Assembly: GCF_907164915.1 (NCBI RefSeq) | Contig: NC_061863.1 | Coordinates: forward strand, 31,591,258 to 31,655,257 | Reading direction: 5' to 3' | DNA from: Impatiens glandulifera | Taxonomy: Eukaryota > Streptophyta > Magnoliopsida > Ericales > Balsaminaceae | DNA length: 64,000 bases | In this document: positions 13,418-27,600 of the stretch, in pieces | Layout of the letters: every line of letters begins with the position of its first letter | Position numbering within the stretch: position 1 is the stretch's first letter | Notes under the pieces: model-generated | Told to the model about the DNA's origin: nothing | Database searches by the model: none | The model's input: only the letters and a program-made list of their open reading frames with translations | Program-made: the position numbers and the translations under genes

Positions 13418-14744
13418 CAAGCATCAAGCATCAAGCATCAAGCATCAAGCATCAAGCATCAAGCATCAAGCATCAAGCATCAAGCATCAAGCATCAAGCA
13501 TCAAGCATCAAGCATCAAGCATCAAGCATCAAGCATCAAGCATCAAGCATCAAGCATCAAGCATCAAGCATCAAGCATCAAGCATCAAGCATCAAGCATC
13601 AAGCATCAAGCATCAAGCATCAAGCATCAAGCATCAAGCATCAAGCATCAAGCATCAAGCATCAAGCATCAAGCATCAAGCATCAAGCATCAAGCATCAA
13701 GCATCAAGCATCAAGCATCAAGCATCAAGCATCAAGCATCAAGCATCAAGCATCAAGCATCAAGCATCAAGCATCAAGCATCAAGCATCAAGCATCAAGC
13801 ATCAAGCATCAAGCATCAAGCATCAAGCATCAAGCATCAAGCATCAAGCATCAAGCATCAAGCATCAAGCATCAAGCATCAAGCATCAAGCATCAAGCAT
13901 CAAGCATCAAGCATCAAGCATCAAGCATCAAGCATCAAGCATCAAGCATCAAGCATCAAGCATCAAGCATCAAGCATCAAGCATCAAGCATCAAGCATCA
14001 AGCATCAAGCATCAAGCATCAAGCATCAAGCATCAAGCATCAAGCATCAAGCATCAAGCATCAAGCATCAAGCATCAAGCATCAAGCATCAAGCATCAAG
14101 CATCAAGCATCAAGCATCAAGCATCAAGCATCAAGCATCAAGCATCAAGCATCAAGCATCAAGCATCAAGCATCAAGCATCAAGCATCAAGCATCAAGCA
14201 TCAAGCATCAAGCATCAAGCATCAAGCATCAAGCATCAAGCATCAAGCATCAAGCATCAAGCATCAAGCATCAAGCATCAAGCATCAAGCATCAAGCATC
14301 AAGCATCAAGCATCAAGCATCAAGCATCAAGCATCAAGCATCAAGCATCAAGCATCAAGCATCAAGCATCAAGCATCAAGCATCAAGCATCAAGCATCAA
14401 GCATCAAGCATCAAGCATCAAGCATCAAGCATCAAGCATCAGCCAAGCATCAAGCATCAAGCATCAAGCATCAAGCATCAAGAATCAAGCATCAAGCTCA
14501 AACATCAAGCATCATCATCAAGCATCAAGCATCAAGCATCAAGCATCAAGCATCAAGCATCAAGCATCAAGCATCAAGCATCAAGCATCAAGCATCAAGC
14601 ATCAAGCAACAAGCATCAAACATCAAGAATCAACAATCAATAAACAAGCATCAAGCATCAAGCATCAAGCATCAAGCATCAAGCATCAAGCATCAAGCAT
14701 CAAGCATCAAGCATCAAGCATCAAGCATCAAGCATCAAGCATCA
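13418..14744 (+). repeat. CATCAAG block, about 1.3 kb
   Basis: Perfect CATCAAG from about 13,418 to 14,440 (roughly 145 units). A short disturbed zone at 14,441-14,645 holds GCCAAGC, AAGCTCAAAC, ATCATCATC and AATCAATAAAC. Perfect units then resume to the next CATCAAC block. Confidence 0.92.
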
Positions 14745-15436
14745 AGCATCAACCATCAACCATCAACCATCAACCATCAACCATCAACCATCAATCATCA
14801 ACCATCAACCATCAACCATCAACTATCAACCATCAACCATCAACCATCAACAATCAACCATCAAGCATCAAGCATCAAGCATCCAGCATGAAGTATCAAT
14901 CATGAAGTATGAAGCATCAAGCATCAAGTATCAAGCATGCATCATGCATCATGAATCATACATCATGCATCATGCATCATGCATCATTCATCATGCATCA
15001 TGCATCATGCATCATTCATCATGCATCATGCATCATGCATCACTCATCATGCATCATGCATCAGGCATTAGGCATCAGGCATCAGGCATCAGGCATCAGG
15101 CATCAGGCATCAAGCATCAAGCATCAGGCCTCAAGCATCAAACATCAAACATCAAGCATCAAGCCTCAAGCATAAGGCATCAAGAATCAAGCATCAAGCA
15201 TTAAGTATCAAGCATCAAGCATCAGGCATCAGTCATCAGGCATCAGGCATCAGGTATCAGGCATCAGGCATTAAGCATCAAGCATCAGGCATCAAGCATC
15301 AAGCATCAAGCATCAAGCATCAAGCATCAAGCATAAGGCATCAAGCATCAAGCATCATGCATCATGCATCATGCATCATGCATCATGCATCATGCATCAT
15401 GCATCATGCATCATGCTTGATGCTTCATGCTTCATG
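14745..15436 (+). repeat. Mixed module with CATCAAC, linker, CATCATG and CATCAGG parts and an inverted patch
   Basis: The order is a CATCAAC block (14,745-14,870), the linker (14,879-14,936), a short CATCATG block with CATCATT and CATCACT variants, a CATCAGG run, mixed units with CATTAAG and CATAAGG, and a second CATCATG run (about 15,354-15,413). The final three units, 15,416-15,436, read CTTGATG, CTTCATG, CTTCATG, in reverse orientation to the rest of the array. Confidence 0.88.
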
Positions 15437-17924
15437 CATCAAGCATCAAGCATCAAGCATCAAGCATCAAGCATCAAGCATCAAGCATCAAGCATCAAGC
15501 ATCAAGCATCAAGCATCAAGCATCAAGCATCAAGCATCAAGCATCAAGCATCAAGCATCAAGCATCAAGCATCAAGCATCAAGCATCAAGCATCAAGCAT
15601 CAAGCATCAAGCATCAAGCATCAGCATCAAGCATCAAGCATCAAGCATCAAGCATCAAGCATCAAGCATCAAGCATCAAGCATCAAGCATCAAGCATCAA
15701 GCATCAAGCATCAAGCATCAAGCATCAAGCATCAAGCATCAAGCATCAAGCATCAAGCATCAAGCATCAAGCATCAAGCATCAAGCATCAAGCAATCAAG
15801 CATCAAGCATCAAGCATCAAGCATCAAGCATCAAGCATCAAGCATCAAGCATCAAGCATCAAGCATCAGCATCAAGCATCAAGCATCAAGCATCAAGGCA
15901 TCAAGTAATCAAGCATCAAGCATCAAGCATCAAGCATCAAGCATCAAGCATCAAGCATCAAGCATCAAGCATCAAGCATCAAGCATCAAGCATCAAGCAT
16001 CAAGCATCAAGCATCAAGCATCAAGCATCAAGCATCAAGCATCAAGCATCAAGCATCAAGCATCAAGCATCAAGCATCAAGCATCAAGCATCAAGCATCA
16101 AGCATCAAGCATCAAGCATCAAGCATCAAGCATCAAGCATCAAGCATCAAGCATCAAGCATCAAGCATCAAGCATCAAGCATCAAGCATCAAGCATCAAG
16201 CATCAAGCATCAAGCATCAAGCATCAAGCATCAAGCATCAAGCATCAAGCATCAAGCATCAAGCATCAAGCATCAAGCATCAAGCATCAAGCATCAAGCA
16301 TCAAGCATCAAGCATCAAGCATCAAGCATCAAGCATCAAGCATCAAGCATCAAGCATCAAGCATCAAGCATCAAGCATCAAGCATCAAGCATCAAGCATC
16401 AAGCATCAAGCATCAAGCATCAAGCATCAAGCATCAAGCATCAAGCATCAAGCATCAAGCATCAAGCATCAAGCATCAAGCATCAAGCATCAAGCATCAA
16501 GCATCAAGCATCAAGCATCAAGCATCAAGCATCAAGCATCAAGCATCAAGCATCAAGCATCAAGCATCAAGCATCAAGCATCAAGCATCAAGCATCAAGC
16601 ATCAAGCATCAAGCATCAAGCATCAAGCATCAAGCATCAAGCATCAAGCATCAAGCATCAAGCATCAAGCATCAAGCATCAAGCATCAAGCATCAAGCAT
16701 CAAGCATCAAGCATCAAGCATCAAGCATCAAGCATCAAGCATCAAGCATCAAGCATCAAGCAATCAAGCATCAAGCATCAAGCATCAAGCATCAAGCATC
16801 AAGCATCAAGCATCAAGCATCAAGCATCAAGCATCAAGCATCAAGCATCAAGCATCAAGCATCAAGCATCAAGCATCAAGCATCAAGCATCAAGCATCAA
16901 GCATCAAGCATCAAGCATCAAGCATCAAGCATCAAGCATCAAGCATCAAGCATCAAGCATCAAGCATCAAGCATCAAGCATCAAGCATCAAGCATCAAGC
17001 ATCAAGCATCAAGCATCAAGCATCAAGCATCAAGCATCAAGCATCAAGCATCAAGCATCAAGCATCAAGCATCAAGCATCAAGCATCAAGCATCAAGCAT
17101 CAAGCATCAAGCATCAAGCATCAAGCATCAAGCATCAAGCATCAAGCATCAAGCATCAAGCATCAAGCATCAAGCATCAAGCATCAAGCATCAAGCATCA
17201 AGCATCAAGCATCAAGCATCAAGCATCAAGCATCAAGCATCAAGCATCAAGCATCAAGCATCAAGCATCAAGCATCAAGCATCAAGCATCAAGCATCAAG
17301 CATCAAGCATCAAGCATCAAGCATCAAGCATCAAGCATCAAGCATCAAGCATCAAGCATCAGCATCAAGCATCAAGCATCAAGCATCAAGCATCAAGCAT
17401 CAAGCATCAAGCATCAAGCATCAAGCATCAAGCATCAAGCATCAAGCATCAAGCATCAAGCATCAAGCATCAAGCATCAAGCATCAAGCATCAAGCATCA
17501 AGCATCAAGCATCAAGCATCAAGCATCAAGCATCAAGCATCAAGCATCAAGCATCAAGCATCAAGCATCAAGCATCAAGCATCAAGCATCAAGCATCAAG
17601 CATCAAGCATCAAGCATCAAGCATCAAGCATCAAGCATCAAGCATCAAGCATCAAGCATCAAGCATCAAGCATCAAGCATCAAGCATCAAGCATCAAGCA
17701 TCAAGCATCAAGCATCAAGCATCAAGCATCAAGCATCAAGCATCAAGCATCAAGCATCAAGCATCAAGCATCAAGCATCAAGCATCAAGCATCAAGCATC
17801 AAGCATCAAGCATCAAGCATCAAGCATCAAGCATCAAGCATCAAGCATCAAGCATCAAGCATCAAGCATCAAGCATCAAGCATCAAGCATCAAGCATCAA
17901 GCATCAAGCATCAAGCATCAAGCA
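15437..17924 (+). repeat. CATCAAG block, about 2.5 kb
   Basis: Almost entirely perfect CATCAAG. Length-changing lesions are visible near 15,622 (CATCAG), 15,792 (GCAATC), 15,867, 15,893-15,907 (AAGGCATC, AAGTAATC), 16,761 (GCAATC) and 17,360 (CATCAG). Between these the runs are uninterrupted for hundreds of bases. Confidence 0.93.
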
Positions 17925-18423
17925 TAAACCATCCACCATCAACTATTAACCATCAACCATCAACAATCAATCATCAACCATCAACAATCAACCATCAACC
18001 ATCAAGCATCAAGCATCCAGCATGAAGTATCAATCATGAAGTATGAAGCATCAAGCATCAAGTATCAAGAATGCATCATGCATCATGCATCATGCATCAT
18101 GCATCATGCATCAAGCATCAAGCATCAAGCATCAAGCATCAAGCATCAAGCATCATGCATCATGCATCAAGCATCAAGCATCAAGCATCAATCATCAAGC
18201 ATCAAGCATCAATCATCAATCATCAAGCATCAAGCATCAAGCATCAAGCATCAAGCATCAAGCATCAAGCATCAAGCATCAAGCATCAAACATCAAGCAT
18301 TAGGCATCAGGCATCAGGCATCAGGCATCAGGCATCAGGCATCAGGCATCAGGCATCAGGCATCAGGCATCAGGCATCAGGCATCAGGCATCAGGCATCA
18401 GGCATCAGGCATCAGGCATCAGG
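17925..18423 (+). repeat. Mixed module: CATCAAC, linker, short CATCATG, CATCAGG
   Basis: A short and degenerate CATCAAC block (CATAAACC, CATCCACC, CTATTAACC) is followed by the linker near 18,013-18,070. A few CATCATG units and mixed CATCAAG/CATCAATC units come next. Seventeen CATCAGG units (18,305-18,423) then abut the longest perfect CATCAAG run. Confidence 0.92.
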
Positions 18424-21400
18424 CATCAAGCATCAAGCATCAAGCATCAAGCATCAAGCATCAAGCATCAAGCATCAAGCATCAAGCATCAAGCATCAAG
18501 CATCAAGCATCAAGCATCAAGCATCAAGCATCAAGCATCAAGCATCAAGCATCAAGCATCAAGCATCAAGCATCAAGCATCAAGCATCAAGCATCAAGCA
18601 TCAAGCATCAAGCATCAAGCATCAAGCATCAAGCATCAAGCATCAAGCATCAAGCATCAAGCATCAAGCATCAAGCATCAAGCATCAAGCATCAAGCATC
18701 AAGCATCAAGCATCAAGCATCAAGCATCAAGCATCAAGCATCAAGCATCAAGCATCAAGCATCAAGCATCAAGCATCAAGCATCAAGCATCAAGCATCAA
18801 GCATCAAGCATCAAGCATCAAGCATCAAGCATCAAGCATCAAGCATCAAGCATCAAGCATCAAGCATCAAGCATCAAGCATCAAGCATCAAGCATCAAGC
18901 ATCAAGCATCAAGCATCAAGCATCAAGCATCAAGCATCAAGCATCAAGCATCAAGCATCAAGCATCAAGCATCAAGCATCAAGCATCAAGCATCAAGCAT
19001 CAAGCATCAAGCATCAAGCATCAAGCATCAAGCATCAAGCATCAAGCATCAAGCATCAAGCATCAAGCATCAAGCATCAAGCATCAAGCATCAAGCATCA
19101 AGCATCAAGCATCAAGCATCAAGCATCAAGCATCAAGCATCAAGCATCAAGCATCAAGCATCAAGCATCAAGCATCAAGCATCAAGCATCAAGCATCAAG
19201 CATCAAGCATCAAGCATCAAGCATCAAGCATCAAGCATCAAGCATCAAGCATCAAGCATCAAGCATCAAGCATCAAGCATCAAGCATCAAGCATCAAGCA
19301 TCAAGCATCAAGCATCAAGCATCAAGCATCAAGCATCAAGCATCAAGCATCAAGCATCAAGCATCAAGCATCAAGCATCAAGCATCAAGCATCAAGCATC
19401 AAGCATCAAGCATCAAGCATCAAGCATCAAGCATCAAGCATCAAGCATCAAGCATCAAGCATCAAGCATCAAGCATCAAGCATCAAGCATCAAGCATCAA
19501 GCATCAAGCATCAAGCATCAAGCATCAAGCATCAAGCATCAAGCATCAAGCATCAAGCATCAAGCATCAAGCATCAAGCATCAAGCATCAAGCATCAAGC
19601 ATCAAGCATCAAGCATCAAGCATCAAGCATCAAGCATCAAGCATCAAGCATCAAGCATCAAGCATCAAGCATCAAGCATCAAGCATCAAGCATCAAGCAT
19701 CAAGCATCAAGCATCAAGCATCAAGCATCAAGCATCAAGCATCAAGCATCAAGCATCAAGCATCAAGCATCAAGCATCAAGCATCAAGCATCAAGCATCA
19801 AGCATCAAGCATCAAGCATCAAGCATCAAGCATCAAGCATCAAGCATCAAGCATCAAGCATCAAGCATCAAGCATCAAGCATCAAGCATCAAGCATCAAG
19901 CATCAAGCATCAAGCATCAAGCATCAAGCATCAAGCATCAAGCATCAAGCATCAAGCATCAAGCATCAAGCATCAAGCATCAAGCATCAAGCATCAAGCA
20001 TCAAGCATCAAGCATCAAGCATCAAGCATCAAGCATCAAGCATCAAGCATCAAGCATCAAGCATCAAGCATCAAGCATCAAGCATCAAGCATCAAGCATC
20101 AAGCATCAAGCATCAAGCATCAAGCATCAAGCATCAAGCATCAAGCATCAAGCATCAAGCATCAAGCATCAAGCATCAAGCATCAAGCATCAAGCATCAA
20201 GCATCAAGCATCAAGCATCAAGCATCAAGCATCAAGCATCAAGCATCAAGCATCAAGCATCAAGCATCAAGCATCAAGCATCAAGCATCAAGCATCAAGC
20301 ATCAAGCATCAAGCATCAAGCATCAAGCATCAAGCATCAAGCATCAAGCATCAAGCATCAAGCATCAAGCATCAAGCATCAAGCATCAAGCATCAAGCAT
20401 CAAGCATCAAGCATCAAGCATCAAGCATCAAGCATCAAGCATCAAGCATCAAGCATCAAGCATCAAGCATCAAGCATCAAGCATCAAGCATCAAGCATCA
20501 AGCATCAAGCATCAAGCATCAAGCATCAAGCATCAAGCATCAAGCATCAAGCATCAAGCATCAAGCATCAAGCATCAAGCATCAAGCATCAAGCATCAAG
20601 CATCAAGCATCAAGCATCAAGCATCAAGCATCAAGCATCAAGCATCAAGCATCAAGCATCAAGCATCAAGCATCAAGCATCAAGCATCAAGCATCAAGCA
20701 TCAAGCATCAAGCATCAAGCATCAAGCATCAAGCATCAAGCATCAAGCATCAAGCATCAAGCATCAAGCATCAAGCATCAAGCATCAAGCATCAAGCATC
20801 AAGCATCAAGCATCAAGCATCAAGCATCAAGCATCAAGCATCAAGCATCAAGCATCAAGCATCAAGCATCAAGCATCAAGCATCAAGCATCAAGCATCAA
20901 GCATCAAGCATCAAGCATCAAGCATCAAGCATCAAGCATCAAGCATCAAGCATCAAGCATCAAGCATCAAGCATCAAGCATCAAGCATCAAGCATCAAGC
21001 ATCAAGCATCAAGCATCAAGCATCAAGCATCAAGCATCAAGCATCAAGCATCAAGCATCAAGCATCAAGCATCAAGCATCAAGCATCAAGCATCAAGCAT
21101 CAAGCATCAAGCATCAAGCATCAAGCATCAAGCATCAAGCATCAAGCATCAAGCATCAAGCATCAAGCATCAAGCATCAAGCATCAAGCATCAAGCATCA
21201 AGCATCAAGCATCAAGCATCAAGCATCAAGCATCAAGCATCAAGCATCAAGCATCAAGCATCAAGCATCAAGCATCAAGCATCAAGCATCAAGCATCAAG
21301 CATCAAGCATCAAGCATCAAGCATCAAGCATCAAGCATCAAGCATCAAGCATCAAGCATCAAGCATCAAGCATCAAGCATCAAGCATCAAGCATCAAGCA

Positions 21401-22470
21401 TCAAGCATCAAGCATCAAGCATCAAGCATCAAGCATCAAGCATCAAGCATCAAGCATCAAGCATCAAGCATCAAGCATCAAGCATCAAGCATCAAGCATC
21501 AAGCATCAAGCATCAAGCATCAAGCATCAAGCATCAAGCATCAAGCATCAAGCATCAAGCATCAAGCATCAAGCATCAAGCATCAAGCATCAAGCATCAA
21601 GCATCAAGCATCAAGCATCAAGCATCAAGCATCAAGCATCAAGCATCAAGCATCAAGCATCAAGCATCAAGCATCAAGCATCAAGCATCAAGCATCAAGC
21701 ATCAAGCATCAAGCATCAAGCATCAAGCATCAAGCATCAAGCATCAAGCATCAAGCATCAAGCATCAAGCATCAAGCATCAAGCATCAAGCATCAAGCAT
21801 CAAGCATCAAGCATCAAGCATCAAGCATCAAGCATCAAGCATCAAGCATCAAGCATCAAGCATCAAGCATCAAGCATCAAGCATCAAGCATCAAGCATCA
21901 AGCATCAAGCATCAAGCATCAAGCATCAAGCATCAAGCATCAAGCATCAAGCATCAAGCATCAAGCATCAAGCATCAAGCATCAAGCATCAAGCATCAAG
22001 CATCAAGCATCAAGCATCAAGCATCAAGCATCAAGCATCAAGCATCAAGCATCAAGCATCAAGCATCAAGCATCAAGCATCAAGCATCAAGCATCAAGCA
22101 TCAAGCATCAAGCATCAAGCATCAAGCATCAAGCATCAAGCATCAAGCATCAAGCATCAAGCATCAAGCATCAAGCATCAAGCATCAAGCATCAAGCATC
22201 AAGCATCAAGCATCAAGCATCAAGCATCAAGCATCAAGCATCAAGCATCAAGCATCAAGCATCAAGCATCAAGCATCAAGCATCAAGCATCAAGCATCAA
22301 GCATCAAGCATCAAGCATCAAGCATCAAGCATCAAGCATCAAGCATCAAGCATCAAGCATCAAGCATCAAGCATCAAGCATCAAGCATCAAGCATCAAGC
22401 ATCAAGCATCAAGCATCAAGCATCAAGCATCAAGCATCAAGCATCAAGCATCAAGCATCAAGCATCAAGC
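18424..22470 (+). repeat. Perfect CATCAAG run, about 4.05 kb (about 578 units)
   Basis: I see no substitution or indel across this interval: the phase of the unit advances exactly as expected from line to line from start to end. It is bounded on the left by CATCAGG units and on the right by a short degenerate patch, 22,471-22,500 (GCACTCAGCACTAAGCACC). This is the most homogeneous part of the window, which suggests very recent amplification. Confidence 0.95.
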
Positions 22471-24473
22471 ACTCAGCACTAAGCACCAAGCACTAAGTAT
22501 CAAGCATCAAGCATCAAGCATCAAGCATCAAGCATCAAGCATCAAGCATCAAGCATCAAGCATCAAGCATCAAGCATCAAGCATCAAGCATCAAGCATCA
22601 AGCATCAAGCATCAAGCATCAAGCATCAAGCATCAAGCATCAAGCATCAAGCATCAAGCATCAAGCATCAAGAATCAGCATCAAGCATCAAGCATCAAGC
22701 ATCAAGCATCAAGCATCAAGCATCAAGCATCAAGCATCAAGCATCAAGCATCAAGCATCAAGCATCAAGCATCAAGCATCAAGCATCAAGCATCAAGCAT
22801 CAAGCATCAAGCATCAAGCATCAAGCATCAAGCATCAAGCATCAAGCATCAAGCATCAAGCATCAAGCATCAAGCATCAAGCATTCAAGCATCAAGCATC
22901 AAGCATCAAGCATCAAGCATCAAGCATCAAGCATCAAGCATCAAGCATCAAGCATCAAGCATCAAGCATCAAGCATCAAGCATCAAGCATCAAGCATCAA
23001 GCATCAAGCATCAAGCATCAAGCATCAAGCATCAAGCATCAAGCATCAAGCATCAAGCATCAAGCATCAAGCATCAAGCATCAAGCATCAAGCATCAAGC
23101 ATCAAGCATCAAGCATCAAGCATCAAGCATCAAGCATCAAGCATCAAGCATCAAGCATCAAGCATCAATCAAGCATCAAGCATCAAGCATCAAGCATCAA
23201 GCATCAAGCATCAAGCATCAAGCATCAAGCATCAAGCATCAAGCATCAAGCATCAAGCATCAAGCATCAAGCATCAAGCATCAAGCATCAAGCATCAAGC
23301 ATCAAGCATCAAGCATCAAGCATCAAGCATCAAGCATCAAGCATCAAGCATCAAGCATCAAGCATCAAGCATCAAGCATCAAGCATCAAGCATCAAGCAT
23401 CAAGCATCAAGCATCAAGCATCAAGCATCAAGCATCAAGCATCAAGCATCAAGCATCAAGCATCAAGCATCAAGCATCAAGCATCAAGCATCAAGCATCA
23501 AGCATCAAGCATCAAGCATCAAGCATCAAGCATCAAGCATCAAGCATCAAGCATCAAGCATCAAGCATCAAGCATCAAGCATCAAGCATCAAGCATCAAG
23601 CATCAAGCATCAAGCATCAAGCATCAAGCATCAAGCATCAAGCATCAAGCATCAAGCATCAAGCATCAAGCATCAAGCATCAAGCATCAAGCATCAAGCA
23701 TCAAGCATCAAGCATCAAGCATCAAGCATCAAGCATCAAGCATCAAGCATCAAGCATCAAGCATCAAGCATCAAGCATCAAGCATCAAGCATCAAGCATC
23801 AAGCATCAAGCATCAAGCATCAAGCATCAAGCATCAAGCATCAAGCATCAAGCATCAAGCATCAAGCATCAAGCATCAAGCATCAAGCATCAAGCATCAA
23901 GCATCAAGCATCAAGCATCAAGCATCAAGCATCAAGCATCAAGCATCAAGCATCAAGCATCAAGCATCAAGCATCAAGCATCAAGCATCAAGCATCAAGC
24001 ATCAAGCATCAAGCATCAAGCATCAAGCATCAAGCATCAAGCATCAAGCATCAAGCATCAAGCATCAAGCATCAAGCATCAAGCATCAAGCATCAAGCAT
24101 CAAGCATCAAGCATCAAGCATCAAGCATCAAGCATCAAGCATCAAGCATCAAGCATCAAGCATCAAGCATCAAGCATCAAGCATCAGCATCAAGCATCAA
24201 GCATCAAGCATCAAGCATCAAGCATCAAGCATCAAGCATCAAGCATCAAGCATCAAGCATCAAGCATCAAGCATCAAGCATCAAGCATCAAGCATCAAGC
24301 ATCAAGCATCAAGCATCAAGCATCAAGCATCAAGCATCAAGCATCAAGCATCAAGCATCAAGCATCAAGCATCAAGCATCAAGCATCAAGCATCAAGCAT
24401 CAAGCATCAAGCATCAAGCATCAAGCATCAAGCATCAGCATCAAGCATCAAGCATCAAGCATCAAGCATCAAG
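22471..24473 (+). repeat. CATCAAG block, nearly perfect
   Basis: It opens with the degenerate patch of CACTAAG-like units and then continues as CATCAAG. Isolated length changes lie near 22,672 (GAATCAGC), 22,883 (GCATTCAAGC), 23,166 (CATCAATCAAGC, a 4-bp loss or gain), 24,183 and 24,433 (CATCAG). Confidence 0.93.
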
Positions 24474-24655
24474 CATCATGCATCATGCATCATGCATCAT
24501 GCATCATGCATCATGCATCATGCATCATGCATCATGCATCATGCATCATGCATCATGCATCATGCATCATGCATCATGCATCATGCATCATGCATCATGC
24601 ATCATGCATCATGCATTATGCATCATGCATCATGCATCATACATCATGCATCAAG
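24474..24655 (+). repeat. CATCATG block without a preceding linker
   Basis: About 25 CATCATG units lie directly between two CATCAAG blocks. It lacks the GAAGTATGAAGC linker and the CATCAAC block that precede most other CATCATG blocks. CATTATG, CATACATC and AAGGATC variants mark its right edge. Confidence 0.92.
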
Positions 24656-27600
24656 GATCAAGCATCAAGCATCAAGCATCAAGCATCAAGCATCAAGCAT
24701 CAAGCATCAAGCATCAAGCATCAAGCATCAAGCATCAAGCATCAAGCATCAAGTATCAAGCATCAAGCATAAGGCATCAAGCATCAAGCATCAAGCATCA
24801 AGCATCAAGCATCCAGCATCAAGCATCAAGCATCAAGCATCAATCATCAAGCATCAAGCATCAAGCATCAAGCATCAAGCATCAAGCATCAAGCATCAAG
24901 CATCAAGCATCAAGCATCAAGCATCAAGCATCAAGCATCAAGCATCAAGCATCAAGCATCAACCATCAAGCATCAAGCATCAAGCATCAAGCATCAAGCA
25001 TCAAGCATCAAGCATCAAGCATCAAGCATCAAGCATCAAGCATCAAGCATCAAGCATCAAGCATCAAGCATCAAGCATCAAGCATCAAGCATCAAGCATC
25101 AAGCATCAAGCATCAAGCATCAAGCATCAAGCATCAAGCATCAAGCATCAAGCATCAAGCATCAAGCATCAAGCATCAAGCATCAAGCATCAAGCATCAA
25201 GCATCAAGCATCAAGCATCAAGCATCAAGCATCAAGCATCAAGCATCAAGCATCAAGCATCAAGCATCAAGCATCAAGCATCAAGCATCAAGCATCAAGC
25301 ATCAAGCATCAAGCATCAAGCATCAAGCATCAAGCATCAAGCATCAAGCATCAAGCATCAAGCATCAAGCATCAAGCATCAAGCATCAAGCATCAAGCAT
25401 CAAGCATCAAGCATCAAGCATCAAGCATCAAGCATCAAGCATCAAGCATCAAGCATCAAGCATCAAGCATCAAGCATCAAGCATCAAGCATCAAGCATCA
25501 AGCATCAAGCATCAAGCATCAAGCATCAGCATCAGCATCAAGCATCAAGCATCAAGCATCAAGCATCAAGCATCAAGCATCAAGCATCAAGCATCAAGCA
25601 TCAAGCATCAAGCATCAAGCATCAAGCATCAAGCATCAAGCATCAAGCATAAGGGATCAAGCATCAAGCATAAGGGATCAAGCATCAAGCATTGAGGATT
25701 AAGCATCAGCATCAAGCATCAAGCATCAAGCATCAAGCATCAAGCATCAAGCATCAAGCATCAAGCATCAAGCATCAAGCATCAAGCATCAAGCATCAGC
25801 ATCAAGCATCAAGAATCAAGCATCAAGCATCAAGCATCAAGCATCAAGCATCAAGCATCAAGCATCAAGCATCAAGCATCAAGCATCAAGATCAAGCATC
25901 AAGCATCAAGCATCAAGCATCAAGCATCAAGCATCAAGCATCAAGCATCAAGCATCAAGCATCAAGCATCAAGCATCAAGCATCAAGCATCAAGCATCAA
26001 GCATCAAGCATCAAGCATCAAGCATCAAGCATCAAGCATCAAGCATCAAGCATCAAGCATCAAGCATCAAGCATCAAGCATCAAGCATCAAGCATCAAGC
26101 ATCAAGCATCAAGCATCAAGCATCAAGCATCAAGCATCAAGCATCAAGCATCAAGCATCAAGCATCAAGCATCAAGCATCAAGCATCAAGCATCAAGCAT
26201 CAAGCATCAAGCATCAAGCATCAAGCATCAAGCATCAAGCATCAAGCATCAAGCATCAAGCATCAAGCATCAAGCATCAAGCATCAAGCATCAAGCATCA
26301 AGCATCAAGCATCAAGCATCAAGCATCAAGCATCAAGCATCAAGCATCAAGCATCAAGCATCAAGCATCAAGCATCAAGCATCAAGCATCAAGCATCAAG
26401 CATCAAGCATCAAGCATCAAGCATCAAGCATCAAGCATCAAGCATCAAGCATCAAGCATCAAGCATCAAGCATCAAGCATCAAGCATCAAGCATCAAGCA
26501 TCAAGCATCAAGCATCAAGCATCAAGCATCAAGCATCAAGCATCAAGCATCAAGCATCAAGCATCAAGCATCAAGCATCAAGCATCAAGCATCAAGCATC
26601 AAGCATCAAGCATCAAGCATCAAGCATCAAGCATCAAGATCAAGCATCAAGCATCAAGCATCAAGCATCAAGCATCAAGCATCAAGCATCAAGCATCAAG
26701 CATCAAGCATCAAGCATCAAGCATCAAGCATCAAGCATCAAGCATCAAGCATCAAGCATCAAGCATCAAGCATCAAGCATCAAGCATCAAGCATCAAGCA
26801 TCAAGCATCAAGCATCAAGCATCAAGCATCAAGCATCAAGCATCAAGCATCAGCATCAAGCATCAAGCATCAAGCATCAAGCATCAAGCATCAAGCATCA
26901 AGCATCAAGCATCAAGCATCAAGCATCAAGCATCAAGCATCAAGCATCAAGCATCAAGCATCAAGCATCAAGCATCAAGCATCAAGCATCAAGCATCAAG
27001 CATCAAGCATCAAGCATCAAGCATCAAGCATCAAGCATCAAGCATCAAGCATCAAGCATCAAGCATCAAGCATCAAGCATCAAGCATCAAGCATCAAGCA
27101 TCAAGCATCAAGCATCAAGCATCAAGCATCAAGCATCAAGCATCAAGCATCAAGCATCAAGCATCAAGCATCAAGCATCAAGCATCAAGCATCAAGCATC
27201 AAGCATCAAGCATCAAGCATCAAGCATCAAGCATCAAGCATCAAGCATCAAGCATCAAGCATCAAGCATCAAGCATCAAGCATCAAGCATCAAGCATCAA
27301 GCATCAAGCATCAAGCATCAAGCATCAAGCATCAAGCATCAAGCATCAAGCATCAAGCATCAAGCATCAAGCATCAAGCATCAAGCATCAAGCATCAAGC
27401 ATCAAGCATCAAGCATCAAGCATCAAGCATCAAGCATCAAGCATCAAGCATCAAGCATCAAGCATCAAGCATCAAGCATCAAGCATCAAGCATCAAGCAT
27501 CAAGCATCAAGCATCAAGCATCAAGCATCAAGCATCAAGCATCAAGCATCAAGCATCAATCATCAAGCATCAAGCATCAAGCATCAAGCATCAAGCATCA

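Noticed and set aside
18071..24772. A 2,233-codon open frame of repeated SSIKHQA, and the many other long forward frames between 1 and 28,200
   Set aside because: These are consequences of a stop-free 7-bp repeat. All three frames are open, nothing but the repeat is encoded, and there is no gene structure. Listed as a property of the satellite in place of genes.
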